Assembly (NCBI GenBank): GCA_964016875.1
Contig: OZ024718.1
Span: 7,259,001 to 7,323,000 of the forward strand
DNA: 64,000 nt
From: Fallopia convolvulus
Taxonomy: Eukaryota; Streptophyta; Magnoliopsida; Caryophyllales; Polygonaceae
Direction of reading: 5' to 3'
In this document: positions 11,186 to 21,658 of the stretch, piece after piece
How positions within the stretch are numbered: the stretch's first letter is position 1
Layout of the letters: each line of letters opens with the position of its first letter
Made by a program: the position numbers and the translations under genes
Notes under the pieces: generated by a model
Seen by the model: the letters and a program-made list of their open reading frames with translations, nothing else
What the model was told of the DNA's origin: nothing
The model's database searches: none

Positions 11186-11452
11186 CGTTTCCCACAAATG
11201 GCGTCAACTATTAGTGTACAAAAATTCGCCTTTATGCCCTAATTGAATGTTCCTCTTTATTCGCCCTTTGATCTTCCGTTCCAAACTCCTTCTTTAACCT
11301 AGAACCTACAAAACATGGAAACATGGGGGCAGGATCCCCCTAATCCACCTCCGATGCCTAAGTCAAAAAAGCAATTTGTCGATTGAACGTCGAGATAAAA
11401 GATAAGACTTGCTAGCGAGTTCAACGAGTATGCATTTGCTTACCATACATAG
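11186..11452 (-). repeat. Decayed Gypsy LTR end and primer region
   Basis: Read on the minus strand, the sequence passes GACTTAGGCATCGGAGG (about 11370-11354), a phrase typical of plant Gypsy LTR R-U5 regions, and ends at TTGACGCCATTTGTGGGAA (about 11206-11188), a mutated form of the TTGGCGCC primer-site region. Its upstream half, with a minus-strand TATAAATACAT near 24880, lies on the far side of element A1, so A1 inserted into this older LTR. Confidence 0.5.
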
Positions 11453-12914
11453 TGATGTTCGTGTTTTTGATATAGTTTTTAGTGTGCTTTCTTAGTTTGT
11501 TTGGTCTAGTTTTAGTAGTTTTAGAGTTAGTTTTGTGTATTTTTGGGTGAGTTTGCATATTTTGTGAAAAGTATGGAAGCTGCTCTATTTTGTGTCTTTT
11601 TGTAGGTTTTAGCAAGGAAACGGTGCTTTTTGGAGCTGAATTTGGAGTGCTATGGTGAAGGATGAAAGAAGACGAGATGAAGAAGTTGAAGTTCAAGCTT
11701 TTAGAGTTGAAGTGATGGAGAAGTCAAAAATCCAGGTTCGTTAACGAGGCTATGAAGGGTCGTTAACGAGGCTACAAGATAGAGTTTTTCGAGTGTTCGA
11801 TTCTATGATTACCGATTCTGTGCAGGAATTTATTTCGTGTCGGTAGAGTGTTTTTAATGAGTTTTAGGGTTATTATGTTTTATATTTTAAGTCTTGTTAT
11901 CCTTCTATGTTTTATTTCTATCTTTTTATCTAAGTTTCTATCTTATATCCTTTTTAGTTAGATAGCTTTATTAGTATAAATACCCTTCTTTATAGCCTAG
12001 AGAGGGGTGGCAAGAGGAGAAAAAGGAAGAGCCGAGAGAGAGAGAGAGAAGAGTCGAAGAATGAGATCAAGGGTCTGTGGACGAGAGTTACCGAGGTCAT
12101 TAATCATGAGTTTCGATTCAGTTTTTGTTTGTTTTTTCGGTTTCTTTTGGATTCTGTAAAATGATATATTCTTATTAGTTTGAAGTAGTTGATTTGTTTT
12201 CAAATGTTTTCTTTTATAGAATTTGTTTGTGTTATAATTATGAGTAGTGAGTAGTTCTCCTATCTAGGGTCGGGGTTAAACCCGACAGAGTTATGCATGG
12301 TTTGATGAGTAAGATGATATGTTGAATGCCTTATATCTATTTTGAGATTGCTTGTTGTGCTTATGCCTAGATTAGAATCGAGGTAATTTGAGTTCTTAAC
12401 TTGATTGAGAGAGAAAGTTATAGACTTGAATGTTGATATTGTTCGATAACGAAATTTTCGAGCTTTAGATCCAAAAAAAGTGATTGAGTGAGTTAGTTTA
12501 TGAAAATAGATTAATTTACTTACTAATCAATAAAAGTTGATGAATATATCTATTTAAAGGCATGATCTTTATCTTGTTACGAGTTTATATGCATGACTAT
12601 GTTGTGGTGACCCTTGTCCTAGATCTTTTTTTTATTTGAATTCTCTTAAATCATATTTGTTACTAGGTTCGTAGCCTCGGTACCGAAACTGTTTTAGGTC
12701 GTTAGTAGTCTACGCTGGTTCGTTAACGACCCTGACAAAGTCGTTAACGAGGTTGGGCGTGTGTGTGATTGTGTTGTTTTATTTGTTTTATCTTCGTTTA
12801 GTAGTTCGATAAACAAACAGCCTTGCTTCTCATGGAACGATCCTGACTCCCCTATACTCAGCGGGGTCTTGACTTATAAATTTATTTGTTGTCCAGAGTA
12901 AAGGCCCGTCAACA
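11453..12914 (+). repeat. A1 5' LTR
   Basis: 1462 bp from TGATGTTCG to GTCAACA. It carries TCGTTAACGA at 11738 and 11760, and a series TCGGTACCGA 12677, TCGTTAGTAG 12699, TCGTTAACGA 12720 and 12741 (spacings 22, 21, 21). A TATA-like TATAAATACCC near 11976 precedes a GA-rich transcribed region. Confidence 0.93.
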
Positions 12915-12917
12915 AAT

Positions 12918-12935
12918 TGGCGTCGTTGTCGGGGA
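12918..12935 (+). other. A1 primer binding site, tRNA-Asp
   Basis: TGGCGTCGTTGTCGGGGA matches the complement of plant tRNA-Asp 3' end (TGGCGCCGTTGCCGGGGA) except for two C-to-T changes, possibly old methylcytosine deamination. It starts four bases after the LTR. Confidence 0.85.
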
Positions 12936-13028
12936 AGCAACAGTTTGTTTGTTTATCTGTGGGTCTGGGAATAGCCCGACCCCGTTTTTATTTTTAATTT
13001 TTGTTTTCTTTGTTTGTTTTCTCAGCAT

Positions 13029-14118
13029 ATGCCAGTTGAACGTCGAAGGCTCGAATTTGACAACGCCCGGTTATTATTCCGAACCTGAACGTTCCCTGCA
13101 CCGTAGACGCCGAGAGAACCAAGCTATGGCTACAACTGAGGAGTTGGCTGACAGGTGGCCGAACTATAGAGGCAGATGGAGGCGTTAAAACTCGAGAAAG
13201 AAGTCGCTGCTGCCGAGGCTGAGCATCAACGAGTCAACAATGCTCGTCTACAGGAAGAGCTGAATGCCTATCCGAGGAATGCTAAAGAATACATGCATCC
13301 GGAACTAAGGGTCCCAGAGTCTCCTATTGTGCTTCCCGAGATAGAGAAACCTTTTGAGATTAAGTCTCAATTTATATCCTTGATCAAACGGGCTCAATTT
13401 GAAGGGAAACCTTCTGAGTGCCCTATGGAACATATTAGGAATTTTTTTGATTTATATGACACCATAGCTACTGAAGGTGTCTCACTTGAATATGTTCTGT
13501 TAAAAGCTTTCACGTGGTCTCTTACTGGAAAGGCCCTGAGCTGGTTGGAGAGCTTACCTCTTAAGTCTATCAGGACTTGGAAGAACTTGTATGATCAATT
13601 TCTTACAAAAATTTTCCTTCCTGCCAAGACAACAGAGTTGAGAAAACGCATCACCTCCTATCATCAGCTGCCTAACGAGACCTTTTCTGAAACATGGGAA
13701 AGATTTAAAGAGATGCTTAGATAGTTCCCTACTCATGGGCAACATTTATATGTGCTTCAAGAAATCTTTTTCCAGGGGATAAATGCAGAGACAAAGAACC
13801 GCCTCAATACACATACAGCGTGCGGTTTTATAGAGATGGAGCCCAATGTTGCATGGGAACTGTTGGACAAGCTGGCTAACTATGATGCCATGTATGGCAC
13901 CCAGCAATCTGCCCAGCCCCAAAGGCATCTCTACATGCCTAACAAGGAAGAAGTTGACCCAGATGTCAAAAATCAATTTCTACAAGACGAGGTGCTTGCA
14001 GAAGCAGGTAAGTTTTCTGAAATCCTCTCAATCTTGTCAAGAGTGTGGCTCTTCTGCCCATAGTACTTCTGCTTGCACTAACATAGAGCAGGTCTGAGCC
14101 GTTGAGACATATGCTGAA
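13029..14118 (+). pseudogene. A1 gag, broken
   Basis: Starts at an ATG encoding MPVERRRLEFD, the same start as the A2 copy at 55832. An extra base near 13066 and an indel near 13150 break the N-terminus. The capsid core (retrotransposon gag, 13176-13724) is well preserved up to TAG at 13722. A further open stretch, 13752-14063, ends by frameshift near 14000. In another frame the CCHC knuckle CQECGSSAHSTSAC (about 14040-14080) is visible, and TGA at 14096 closes the stretch. Comparison with A2 makes each lesion clear. No full-length capsid protein can be made. Confidence 0.88.
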
Positions 14119-17100
14119 GTGAACTATATGAGAGGCCCATACAGAAACCAACCCAGTAATTTTGATAGGCCGAACACTTATCCAGCGTGGGGCAATCCAA
14201 ACCAGAATGCCAACTATACAGCACCCCCACCGGAAAGAAGACCTGTACCATATCGACCTCCAGGCTATCAAGAGCCACCATCATGGGTACAAGGGTTACA
14301 GGAAGGCATTAACGGAGTTAATAACAAGGTTAACGAAGTCCAAGCCAACCTTAACAATCAAAATAAACGATGGGGAGAGTTCGATATATGGAAGAAAAGC
14401 ATCGATTCTCAGCTAGGGAACCTTGCTGCACAGATTCCAAGACCACAGGGGCAACTCCCGGGCCGTCCCGAGGAGAACCCTAAGGAACAAATAGCAGCAG
14501 TTCACCTTAGGAGCGGAAAGACACTACCAGAGCGTGTCCAAGCTAAGGACAAAAATGAAGAGGACGCCACGGTACAGCTCGGTAACGACCCCGCGAGAGC
14601 AAGTACCGAACCGGCACACCATGGTGACGAGGCACCCAGGGTCGCCAACGACCCTAGTTCAAGTAAGTTTTCTAAACCGAGCCCTCCTCTCCATCCCAGG
14701 GTAGTTAACGACCCCACCAAGGTCGATAACGACCCGATGCAAGCACCTAACGACCCTAGTGTCGACCCGATAGCACCACCACTCGAGCCTGACTTGGTTC
14801 CGAGAATAGTGAAATCTCTTTCTTTTCCTATTAAGAAATCAAAGGACTCTACTGAGAGTAAGTTCAAGTGTTTCGTAAAGATTCTCCAGGGCATTAATAT
14901 TTACATCCCATTCGTTGAGGCCCTAAGCGAAATGCCGGCTTACACGAAATTTTTGAAAGATATTCTTAGCAGGAAAAGATCCATTCAGTTGCACGATGAG
15001 GTCCGATCTATTGCTCTGCAAGAAAAGCTAGGAGACCAAGGAAGATTTGCCATAACAATTGGCATAGGCGACCACAAATTCAAAGCTTTATGTGATTTGG
15101 AAGCCAGTGCTAGTTTACTTCCTCTCTCAATCTGGTCTAAAGCCAACATGGGACAACAAGAGCCAATCAACATGCGGCTATACATGGCAGATGGTTCTTG
15201 CATCAAACCTACAGGTGTTGTAGAAGACTTTCTGGTTCAAGTGGGCAAATTCTTTGTTCCAAATGATTTCATTGTCATGGCAATGACCGAAGACCCGGTA
15301 GTTCCTATCATCTTGGGGAGACCGTTCCTCGCCACCACTGGAGCCATAATTGATGTTAGGAGGGGACTCCTAACTTTCGAAATTGGGGATGAGGTGACGG
15401 AATTCCGTTTCAAACAGTCAATGAAGGAGACCGATAGAGCCGAAGTCAAGATGCTCTACACCCACAATGAGATCATCGAATGTGGAGACCCAGTTGGACG
15501 ATTGGCGTCAAATGATGAATTTTTAGGTCAAAGATGGGCAGAATTAGCCCCTGCTGTTTCGGTAACGAGCTCCCCAGCCTCAGTACCGATTCTCCTGGCA
15601 GAAGAAGCAAGCTTGTTAACGACTCCATCAGCATCGTTAACGACCCTGGCCGAAGACAATGAACTTTCATCCTTTGAATACCTTGAAGAGGTATTGAAGA
15701 TGGAGCCAGAAGAACCAATTCAAATCCCAACTGAACCTTCTCCAACACTTAAACCTCTTCCGGACTCTCCCATGTATGAATTTCTTGGTCCTAATTCTAC
15801 TTTTCCCGTCATTGTCAATGCTAAATTAAAAGACGAAGAAGTAGAGAAACTGTTGAATGTGCTTAGGATGCATAGAAAAGCCATAGGCTACTCCCTAGAT
15901 GGTATAACTGGCATATCCCCTTCTCTTTGCATGCATAGGATATACATGGAGGATAATCATAAACCCACTATAGAGCATCAACGTAGGTTAAATCCTAACA
16001 TGAAGGATGTGGTCAAAAAGGAAATCATTAAATTACTTGATGCCGGAATCATATTTCCTATATCAGACATCCAATGGGGGAGTCTGGTCCATGTAGTCCC
16101 GAAAAAAGGGGGAATGACTGTCATAGAAAATGAAAAGGGAGAGCTTATTCCAACTAGAACCACTACCAGTTGGAGGATGTGCATTGATTATAGGAAGCTT
16201 AATAGTGCCACTAGGAAAGATCATTTTCCGCTTCCTTTCATTGATCAGGTATTAGAACGCTTAGCCCAGCATGATTATTTTTGTTGTTTAGATGGCTATA
16301 GCGGTTTTTGGCAGATTCTCATTCATCCTGATGATCAGGAGAAGACTACCTTTACATGTCCCTATGGGACTTTTGCTTATAAAAGAATGCCATTTGGGCT
16401 TTGCAATGCCCCTGCCACCTTCCAAAGATGCATGATGGCCATTTTTTCTAATATGATAGAGGAGATTGTAGAAGTCTTCATGGATGATTTTTCTGTTTAT
16501 GGTTCTTCATTTGATGCTTGTCTTGGTAACCTTACATGTGTGCTTAAAAGATGTGAAGAAACCAATCTTGTGTTAAATTGGGAAAAATGCCATTTTATGG
16601 TTCAAGAGGGGATAGTGCTAGGACACCTTGTATCCAAGAGAGGGATAGAAGTAGACAAAGCAAAAATTGAGCTTATTGAAAAACTACCCCATCCCTCTTC
16701 TGTAAAAGACATTAGGAGTTTCCTAGGGCATGTTGGTTTCTATAGACACTTTATTCAGGATTTTTCTAAGATAGATAAACCTTTGACTAACCTACTAATC
16801 AAAGATGCAGTGTTTGAGCTGTCTCCAGAATGTCTTGAAGCATTTTACAGGTTAAGTGCAGCCCTCGTGTCCGCCCCTATTATGCAGTCCCCGGATTGGA
16901 CACTACCTTTTAAGATTATGTGTGACGCTAGTGACTATGCAGTTGGCGCAGTCTTAGGACAACGGAAGGATAAGAAACTCCACGCCATCTACTACGCCAG
17001 TAAGACGCTGGATGAGGCGCAGAGTAAGTATACCACAACGGAGAAGGAGTTTCTTGTTGTGGTATTTGCTTTTGAAAAATTCCGGTCTTACCTTGTTGGA

Positions 17101-17457
17101 TCCAAAGTGATCATTTATACTGACCATGAGGCTGTTAGATACCTAATGGCCAAAAAGGATGTCAATCCTAGATTGCTTCGTTGGATGCTCTTACTACAGG
17201 AATTTGATCATGAAATCAGAGACAAGAAGGGAGCAGAAAACTTGGTGGCAGATCACTTATCAAGGTTACCAATTAACGAGGCACCGAGGCTGGAATGCAT
17301 AGATCACGAAGGCAAAGACCCAAGGTGCATCGACATATCAACAAGGCAGGTCATTACCATGCCACGGGGGGTCATCACCGAGGATAATACCACATCTCCA
17401 GGGTCGTTAACGACCCATTCAAGTCCAGTGACGACCGGGTCAGGTAAGATTTCTTAA
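14119..17457 (+). CDS. A1 gag tail, protease, RT and RNase H
   Basis: Continuous 1112-codon frame, part of a former gag-pol polyprotein; it begins GTG after a stop at 14096, so it probably has no start of its own. Domains in order: proline-rich gag tail; an NDP-heptad linker (residues about 150-220); aspartic protease near residue 326, where DLGAS of A2 reads DLEAS, probably inactive; RT with the WRMCIDYRKLN block near 685 and the FMDD catalytic box at about 787-790; RNase H from about 930 (CDASDYAVGAVLG) with its late YTDH and VADHLSRL blocks. RT and RNase H look intact. The frame ends at TAA 17455-17457, after which the same frame continues into integrase. Confidence 0.9.
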   Translation: MNYMRGPYRNQPSNFDRPNTYPAWGNPNQNANYTAPPPERRPVPYRPPGYQEPPSWVQGLQEGINGVNNKVNEVQANLNNQNKRWGEFDIWKKSIDSQLGNLAAQIPRPQGQLPGRPEENPKEQIAAVHLRSGKTLPERVQAKDKNEEDATVQLGNDPARASTEPAHHGDEAPRVANDPSSSKFSKPSPPLHPRVVNDPTKVDNDPMQAPNDPSVDPIAPPLEPDLVPRIVKSLSFPIKKSKDSTESKFKCFVKILQGINIYIPFVEALSEMPAYTKFLKDILSRKRSIQLHDEVRSIALQEKLGDQGRFAITIGIGDHKFKALCDLEASASLLPLSIWSKANMGQQEPINMRLYMADGSCIKPTGVVEDFLVQVGKFFVPNDFIVMAMTEDPVVPIILGRPFLATTGAIIDVRRGLLTFEIGDEVTEFRFKQSMKETDRAEVKMLYTHNEIIECGDPVGRLASNDEFLGQRWAELAPAVSVTSSPASVPILLAEEASLLTTPSASLTTLAEDNELSSFEYLEEVLKMEPEEPIQIPTEPSPTLKPLPDSPMYEFLGPNSTFPVIVNAKLKDEEVEKLLNVLRMHRKAIGYSLDGITGISPSLCMHRIYMEDNHKPTIEHQRRLNPNMKDVVKKEIIKLLDAGIIFPISDIQWGSLVHVVPKKGGMTVIENEKGELIPTRTTTSWRMCIDYRKLNSATRKDHFPLPFIDQVLERLAQHDYFCCLDGYSGFWQILIHPDDQEKTTFTCPYGTFAYKRMPFGLCNAPATFQRCMMAIFSNMIEEIVEVFMDDFSVYGSSFDACLGNLTCVLKRCEETNLVLNWEKCHFMVQEGIVLGHLVSKRGIEVDKAKIELIEKLPHPSSVKDIRSFLGHVGFYRHFIQDFSKIDKPLTNLLIKDAVFELSPECLEAFYRLSAALVSAPIMQSPDWTLPFKIMCDASDYAVGAVLGQRKDKKLHAIYYASKTLDEAQSKYTTTEKEFLVVVFAFEKFRSYLVGSKVIIYTDHEAVRYLMAKKDVNPRLLRWMLLLQEFDHEIRDKKGAENLVADHLSRLPINEAPRLECIDHEGKDPRCIDISTRQVITMPRGVITEDNTTSPGSLTTHSSPVTTGSGKIS

Positions 17458-18839
17458 CCAAAACTCATTCAATTCGATTCAATCCCTTCCTCTCCTACCA
17501 CTTCTATTTCTTCTACATCAATTCGTGTTGTTAGTGGGTCAAAAGCCCCTTGGTTCGCGGATTTCGCTAACTATCTTGTAGGCGGCGTGATTCCCAAGGG
17601 ACTAACCCCACAAAAGAAAAAGAAGTTCCTCCACGATGTAAAACAGTACTATTGGGATGATCCTTACTTGTTTAAACAAGGAAGCGACCACCTCTTTAGA
17701 CGCTGTATCCCAGAAGAGGATATGGAGAACGTAATCCGTCAATGTCACACACTACCTACCGGAGGCCATGCAAAAGGGTTCAAAACCACGGCGAAGATTC
17801 TTCAAAGTGGTCTCTATTGGCCAACCATGTTCAAGGATGTACAAGCTTATGTGACAGCATGTGATGGATGCCAACACTCAGCCAACATCACTTGGAGACA
17901 TGAGAATCCACTAACCGGGATACTAGAGGTCGAGTTATTCGACGTATGGGGGATAGACTTCATGGGACCTTTTGCCGCATCAGGCCCCTACAAGTATATC
18001 TTAGTGGCAGTCGACTATGTCTCTAAGTGGGTGGAAGCCATTGCTACAAGGACCAACGACGCTAAAACCACGGCCAAATTTATAAAGACTAACATCTTTC
18101 CCAGGTTTGGCGTTCCAAGAGTCCTCATTAGTGATGGTGGTTCTCATTTCATTGAGCGGAGTTTTGAAGCACTTCTGGCTAAGTATGGGGTATCACATCG
18201 GGTGGCAACACCATATCATCCCCAAACCAGTGGCCAAGTTGAAGTTTCAAACATGCAGATAAAGAGCATATTGGAGAAGACTGTGTCCCGTTCTAGGAAG
18301 GATTGGTCTTCTAAATTGGATGACGCTCTGTGGGCATACAGGACAGCATACAAGACGCCTCTGCGCACCACTCCTTATAATCTAGTGTATGGCAAAGCAT
18401 GTCATTTACCGGTTGAGATGGAGCATAAAGCATTGTGGGCTCTTAAGGAGCTCAACATGAACCTCGACGCGGCAGGAGCAAAAAGATTCATGAACTTGCA
18501 AGCACTAGAAGAATTGAGGCTTAAGGCGTACGAAAATGCGAGATTTACAAAGAGCGCACCAAGCGGTGGCATGATCAGAAATTAGTGCCCAAAACCTACG
18601 AGGTTGGCGATAAGGTACTTCTCTTCAACTCTAGACTTCGTTTATTCCCAGGGAAGCTCAGGACACGATGGAGTGGGCCATTCGTGGTTCATCACATCTA
18701 TCCCCACGGTACGGAAGAGTTGATCGATAACCAAGGCGCAATCTTCAAAGTTAACGGCCACCGACTAAAAAAGTTGCATGAGCAACCCGACCCAAATAAA
18801 GAGATTAGAGTCACTATGGCTCTTACAACGTCGATTTAG
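17458..18839 (+). pseudogene. A1 integrase, split by stop and frameshift
   Basis: In frame with RT after TAA at 17455. Open from 17587 to 18585, with an HHCC finger (about 17735-17880: H...H...CDGC), a D-D-E core with aspartates near 17957 and 18133 and glutamate near 18241, and the GKACHLPVE block near 18390. One base is missing near 18543, so the C-terminal part (WSGPF near 18674, FKVNGHRLKK near 18746) reads in the next frame to the stop at 18839. It would insert the cDNA into host chromatin. The catalytic triad is complete but the protein could not be made without frame correction. Confidence 0.88.
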
Positions 18840-20074
18840 CCAAGGTAAGTACGTCGGGCTAACAACGTTAAAAAATAGCGCTTACGGGAGGCAACCCGCT
18901 TTTTAGGATAGTTTAGTTTTTCTTAATTTTTCTTCTCTTTTTCTAGTTTTCTTTTGAGTTTTAGTAAGTAGTATAGCAGTAGAAAAATAGAATAGATTTT
19001 TAGCTAACAAGATGCAGAAGATAGGCACGAAAATCACTCAAAAAGAGGCTACGGTGGCTCGTTAACGACCCACCCAGGGTCGTTAATGACCCGGTTTGGC
19101 GACCCGACTCGGCAAACGGGCAGGTAAGTTATTTTTAACCCTAATCTATCTTCTATCTTCTACCCTATCTCTTACCCCCCCCCCCCCCCCCCCCCGCCGC
19201 CTCTTACCTACCCCTCCTCCTATTTCTACCCGCTCCTATTTAACCCTTCTAAACCTCCCAAAATTCTACCCTTAATTCCTCAAATCCAAAAGCTCAAACC
19301 CTCAAAAATCCCACCGGAATCCTTCACCACCGATCAGAATCCCAGCCCCACCGAACTTCGGAAAAACACCCCGTTATCGAAGCCTGTCGCCCCTGTTTTC
19401 ACCGACGAGATCCGAGCTCGTTAACCACCCAACCTTCGACCTTTTACTCTTCAATTTTTCGATCTTCCGGTATGATTTTTAAACCCTAACTCTTTATTGC
19501 ATGATTCATGGTTTTTAGGGTAGAAATTTCGTATCTAGATTGTGTCTATAGAATTGGCCAAGTTGCATGTTTGCTTTTGCTCATGAATTTTGGTTGTGCT
19601 TAGTTGTTCTCGATCTTGAAAAGGGTCTTAGTGCTTAGATTCTCCATTGCAAATTTGATTGGAAAAGCATGAACTTTCTTGTTCTAGGAATCAAGATTTA
19701 TCTTCACCGTGTTAATTTATGGGCAATTCTAGCATGTTCGGGAGGGGTAATTGAGCAAGTATGGGGTGCGACTACCCGATTGTGTGTCTTACATAGGATT
19801 ATGAGGGATGCATGCTTGATTCTTGGCTAAATTTTAGAATTTTTTATACTCAGAAACTGCGAAATTGGTTCACGGCAGGTCGTTAACGACCCACCCTGGC
19901 TCGTTAACGACCTTGCATATCTTCAAAGTTGAAAAACCAGTCCAAAACCGTTAACGACCCAATTGGGTAGTTAACAACGAACTCCGAGGGCTATTTCGAG
20001 ACCAAGTATGGGGTCTCTTGTCTATTTGATTTGGTTGGATCTTATCTTGGAAAAGTTGTATCTTTGTAGGTCCA
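18840..20074 (+). promoter_or_regulatory. A1 ORF3 leader with palindrome pairs and intron
   Basis: Non-coding 1.2 kb between integrase and ORF3. It contains TCGTTAACGA-type pairs 21 bp apart at 19059/19080 and 19880/19901, a 21-base C run at 19175-19195 and a TATTTAAC box near 19236. An apparent intron runs from 19470 (CCG|GTATGA) to 20069 (TTTGTAG|G), 600 bp, ending five bases before the ORF3 ATG. The A2 element has the same donor and acceptor at 59254 and 59862. This suggests a separate spliced or subgenomic ORF3 transcript. Confidence 0.55.
19175..19195 (+). repeat. Poly(C) tract, 21 C
   Basis: Uninterrupted run of 21 cytosines inside the A1 ORF3 leader; absent at the equivalent A2 position (near 58950), so it expanded after the two elements diverged. 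Its exact length may be affected by sequencing. Confidence 0.9.
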
Positions 20075-21658
20075 ATGGCAAATTCAAGTCGAGCCGCAAC
20101 CCGAGCTCAGAAGAAGAGGAGGAATCAGAGGTCCCCATCTCCACCTCGCATGGACAACGTGATCTTGCGCACTCAAGGGCAAGCGGACCGATACAACGCC
20201 ATCCTAGACAAGGACCACAACACTCGGTGGTTCTCGAGGTCAAGTGCTAAAGGAATGCGGATCTACGATGATGTCAAGGAGGCATTTTCTATTCTAGGTG
20301 TGCCTCACTTGCTGAAGAAGGAGAATGTGCCACACTTCCCAGCTCTCACATCCGAGTTTCTAGCCACTCTAGAGACACGATTCCCGTCGAAGACCTCGGA
20401 AGGACGAATCCAGTTTAGGCTCAGTAATGTGAACCGTGAGTATACCATGGCGGAGTTTAATGCCATATTTGACTTCCCAAATCCTTCTCGAGACTACAGT
20501 CTTAAAGATTACAAGGTGACGAGGACTTGGAGCTACATCACCGGGGAGGTAGAGCCTTCCGCTGCGGCTCTATCCAGGGCAAGCATCATCAACCCCCTTT
20601 TTAGGATCATTCTCCGAGTCCTATCCGCTACATTTTGGCCTAAGAGAGAGCTGAACCGGGCGACAAGGATGGAGGTTGCATGCCTTCACACCATCCTTTT
20701 TGAGGATCCCACCCCATTAAACTTGGGGTACGAATGGCTATACTACGTCGAGAAGTCAATCAAGTCAAAAGAGGTTTGGTGCGGCAATTTGGTTAGTCTC
20801 TTGGCAACCAATCTTGGAGTTGACTTATCTCTCTACACACAGGCCCACGCTCAGCTGCTCAACAGGAGTTATTGGTTTAGCTCCGTTATTTTTACTCAAA
20901 GTCGGGATGGGTACACTACAAAGGTCTTTGGTCGAGAGGTTGTTCCCACCCTTAGCAAGATGGAGCTACTCTATGTACCGAATTGGTACGAGGCGTGGAC
21001 TGGGCATGCATTCCCATTGGAGCCCAAGCCGGAAGATGAGTTAACGCTTAGTCCATGTGAATCCCGGTTCGAAAGAGAGGAAGATGCCATGGATGAAGAT
21101 GATGGTGATAACGAGGCTGCGACAGAAGCTTCTACCAAGGGTGGCACTGAAGAGCTTAATTTTGAGGATGACGACCTCAGCACAGAGATTCTAGGCAACA
21201 ACAACTTCGTTAACGAGCCAACCAGGGTCGTTAACGACCATTTTGATATCTCTACCGACGATAACAGCTTCGGTAACGACCCACCGAGAGCATCTAACGA
21301 TCCCCCACCCATGTCACCGCAGCCTCCTATCGATCCTCATTCATACGGTATCATGCACTACAACCCAGTGCTTTATCAAGACCATTTCCAGCCCCAACCA
21401 CCTCCTCAGCCCGAGTACACAGGATCGAGTATCCCACCACCATGGGTCGAAGATCTTTCAGCCCAAATGCAGCATCTTCACCTTCAGCAGACACATATTC
21501 ATCGGAGGATGGATAGATGGGAGAGTGTCTATTCTGCTCGCATGACGATGGAGGATATGAGGCATCAGCAGAGAGAGGCGAATGATGCAGAGCGCTGGAA
21601 GACGATGTATGACTTTATGGGGAACTTCGAGCACTATTTTCCACCACCTGGCCATTGA
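20075..21658 (+). CDS. A1 ORF3, Athila-type accessory protein
   Basis: Intact 527-residue frame starting MANSSRAATRAQKKRRNQRS. Residues 70-320 match the conserved part of plant Athila ORF3 proteins ('putative plant transposon protein'); seen here are LTSEFLATLETRFPSK, MAEFNAIFDFP and YEWLYYVEKS. The basic N-terminus could be a nuclear targeting or nucleic-acid-binding segment. An acidic stretch (about 335-375) is followed by a linker of 7-residue NDP/NEP repeats (about 378-415), then a Pro-rich part and an amphipathic, probably coiled-coil C-terminus (about 455-520). I see no signal peptide or transmembrane segment, so the 'envelope-like' label sometimes used for this ORF is not supported. 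It is the only long undamaged ORF of A1. Confidence 0.85.
   Translation: MANSSRAATRAQKKRRNQRSPSPPRMDNVILRTQGQADRYNAILDKDHNTRWFSRSSAKGMRIYDDVKEAFSILGVPHLLKKENVPHFPALTSEFLATLETRFPSKTSEGRIQFRLSNVNREYTMAEFNAIFDFPNPSRDYSLKDYKVTRTWSYITGEVEPSAAALSRASIINPLFRIILRVLSATFWPKRELNRATRMEVACLHTILFEDPTPLNLGYEWLYYVEKSIKSKEVWCGNLVSLLATNLGVDLSLYTQAHAQLLNRSYWFSSVIFTQSRDGYTTKVFGREVVPTLSKMELLYVPNWYEAWTGHAFPLEPKPEDELTLSPCESRFEREEDAMDEDDGDNEAATEASTKGGTEELNFEDDDLSTEILGNNNFVNEPTRVVNDHFDISTDDNSFGNDPPRASNDPPPMSPQPPIDPHSYGIMHYNPVLYQDHFQPQPPPQPEYTGSSIPPPWVEDLSAQMQHLHLQQTHIHRRMDRWESVYSARMTMEDMRHQQREANDAERWKTMYDFMGNFEHYFPPPGH

Noticed and set aside
12886..13028. Frame upstream of the A1 gag ATG
   Set aside because: It covers the primer site and leader; the A2 copy shows translation starting at MPVGRRRLEF, so the upstream part is not coding.
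14579..14753. 21-bp repeats considered as a CRISPR-like or minisatellite array
   Set aside because: Repeat and spacer lengths are far too short for CRISPR, the host is a plant, and the same motif lies isolated in LTRs and leaders, unlike a minisatellite.
20075..21658. ORF3 as a retroviral envelope glycoprotein
   Set aside because: No signal peptide, transmembrane helix or glycoprotein features are visible; only the position after pol resembles env.
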